Origin: CAVONV01 sp963697355
GTDB lineage: Bacteria; Acidobacteriota; Vicinamibacteria; Marinacidobacterales; DATDRI01
Assembly (NCBI GenBank): GCA_963697355.1
Contig: CAVONV010000022.1
Location: 1 to 64,000 of the forward strand
DNA length: 64,000 nt
Reading direction: 5' to 3'
The notes beneath the pieces were generated by a model. It was not told the DNA's origin and did not search any database. It worked only from the letters and a program-made list of their open reading frames with translations. Position 1 is the first letter of the stretch. Each line of letters begins with the position of its first letter. The translations under genes were made by a program, and so were the position numbers. Below are positions 62,931-64,000 of the stretch, piece by piece.

Positions 62931-64000
62931 AACCTATCATGAGGCTGATGGTGCGTGTTCTCGTTGCTGCTTTCGCCGTTTCGACGCTCGGCTTGTCGCA
63001 GGTCGGCGATGAGAAGAAGCCTGCAGAGAAAAGCATCGCGATCGATGACCCGGCCGTTATCGAAGTCCTCGAGAAGATCCATTCCGTGAGCCCGTATGAA
63101 GTTCCGAATCTGGGACTCCGCGAAGATGCGAACTATGCCTCCACCTCGGAGGACCTGGCGCCTTTCGGTGGCGTCAAGCCTTTCAAAGAACACTTCCTTC
63201 TTCAGATGGAGTACACGGGTCCGGGCCGTGCCATCCCCGAACCGGAAGATATCGACTCGGTCAAGCTCGGCTTCATCGGACCGATCATGGCGACGGTCTC
63301 GGTCGCGACCGGGGGGAGGAGTCATGAGGAGCCTCTAGGCATTCAAATGCTTCGGGGTGCCCGCCTTGCTATCGAGGAAGCTAACGCCGAAGGCGGATAC
63401 TTGAAGCGTAGCCTGCCGTTCGAGCTCGTCATCAGCAATGACAACGGACTTTGGGGCTCCTCGGGAAACGAGATCGTCGATTTGGCGTACAAGGACAACG
63501 TCTGGGCCATCTTGGGCACGATCGATGGTGCCAACAGCCACATCGCGATCCGTGTCGCTTTGAAAGCGGAGCTCGTGATGGTGAACTCCGGTGACACGGA
63601 CCCCACCTTCATCGAGACGAACATCCCTTGGGTCGTAAGAGTCATTGGAGACGATCGTCAGCAAGGTTATTTGCTGGTGGACTATCTTTACAAGAAACGG
63701 GGAGTTCGAACGGGTAGGGATCATTCGATCCAACAATCGGTACGGTCGTTTCGGTGTTCGCGAGATACGGGACTGGAGGTCGTCGACTCGGTCGTCCCAT
63801 TGCGCTCGAGATCAACTACCACTTGGGGACGGAAGATTTCTCACCACAGCTCGACCGGCTCGAAGCCGCCAACGTCGATGCCGTCGTTCATTGGGGCGAC
63901 GGAGAAGATGCAGCCCACGTTCTCAATCAGATGAGGGCGAGGGGCATGGACCAGCCTTTCTTCGCATCCGACCGATCCGTCTCGGACGCTTTCGTACGCA
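62927..64000 (+). CDS. LivK-like periplasmic substrate-binding protein (frameshifts; runs off window)
   Basis: Starts at ATG 62927 (MKPIMRLMVRVLVAAFAVST, signal peptide). An unusual 110-residue N-terminal segment precedes the type-1 binding fold: VKLGFIGPIMATVSVATGGR, QMLRGARLAIEEANAEGGYL, PFELVISNDNGLWGSSGNEI, VWAILGTIDGANSHIAIRVA, ELVMVNSGDTDPTF, WVVRVIGDDRQQGYLLVDYL. Near 63710 the frame changes (FERVGIIRSNNRYGRFGVRE) and again near 63770 (RRLGRPIALEINYHLGTEDF), continuing to the window end. This is the branched-chain amino-acid/amide-type binding protein fold. No permease or ATPase is seen, so it may be a ligand sensor or be followed by transporter genes outside. Confidence 0.8.

Noticed and set aside
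1..64000. tRNA, rRNA, riboswitch or IS element
   Set aside because: No cloverleaf, conserved rRNA stretch, known riboswitch core or transposase was recognised on reading both strands.

Overview
The window looks like chromosomal DNA of a Gram-negative heterotroph with a large exported proteome. The best guess is an Acidobacteriota-type bacterium. This rests on the mix of families: Tat-exported Gfo/Idh/MocA oxidoreductases, DUF1080, a sortilin-type BNR protein, M28/M20/M14 peptidases, a kinase with a PD40 propeller, HAF repeats, CRTAC1-type FG-GAP proteins and multihaem cytochromes. No rRNA, tRNA, prophage, IS transposase or CRISPR array was seen, so the phylum is inferred from gene content only.

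Layout. 0-4.2 kb: minus-strand operon for a three-subunit periplasmic molybdenum aldehyde/xanthine oxidoreductase, every subunit frameshifted. 4.2-5.95 kb: small toxin-antitoxin island (orphan hicB with a hicA remnant, a DUF433 antitoxin, an intact hicAB) bracketed by near-identical 57-58 bp repeats. 6-14.6 kb: ApbE, DoxX, three Gfo/Idh/MocA proteins, a Tat-exported TIM-barrel isomerase and a DUF1080 lipoprotein, together suggesting envelope-localised keto-glycoside catabolism; a toxin-antitoxin pair inside it has an amber codon in the toxin. 14.9-23.4 kb: M28, M20 and S8 peptidases and a 1,041-residue BNR/sortilin-like protein. 23.4-30.5 kb: (GGGCAA/G)n minisatellites inside a larger repeat unit, a broken HAF/multi-repeat surface protein and a PPP-type phosphatase. 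30.5-41.1 kb: a PilZ-TM-lytic transglycosylase fusion, two exported proteins, a Blc-type lipocalin, a group-2 sigma factor, and a Ser/Thr kinase followed by an FHA-GAF-sigma54 activator. 41.3-46.5 kb: a lipid-type cluster (two paralogous START-like exported proteins around a CDP-alcohol phosphatidyltransferase, GtrA, an FtsX/MacB permease and a LolA-like carrier). 46.7-55 kb: DNA polymerase II, an unknown gene, an inactivated and an intact M14 peptidase, DAHP synthase. 55.4-64 kb: a tightly packed operon of HZS-alpha-like dihaem propeller, CRTAC1-like, decahaem cytochrome, sensor propeller and LivK-like binding protein, running off the end.

Two families of intergenic palindromic elements (core GGGGTCTGACCCC, and paired GGGGACAGTCCCC) are scattered through the window, usually right at gene 3' ends, and behave like REP/REPIN elements; no RAYT transposase is present here. 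Many genes carry frameshifts. They are concentrated in the molybdoenzyme operon and the HAF protein, while neighbours as long as 3 kb are clean; true decay and assembly indels cannot be separated from sequence alone.
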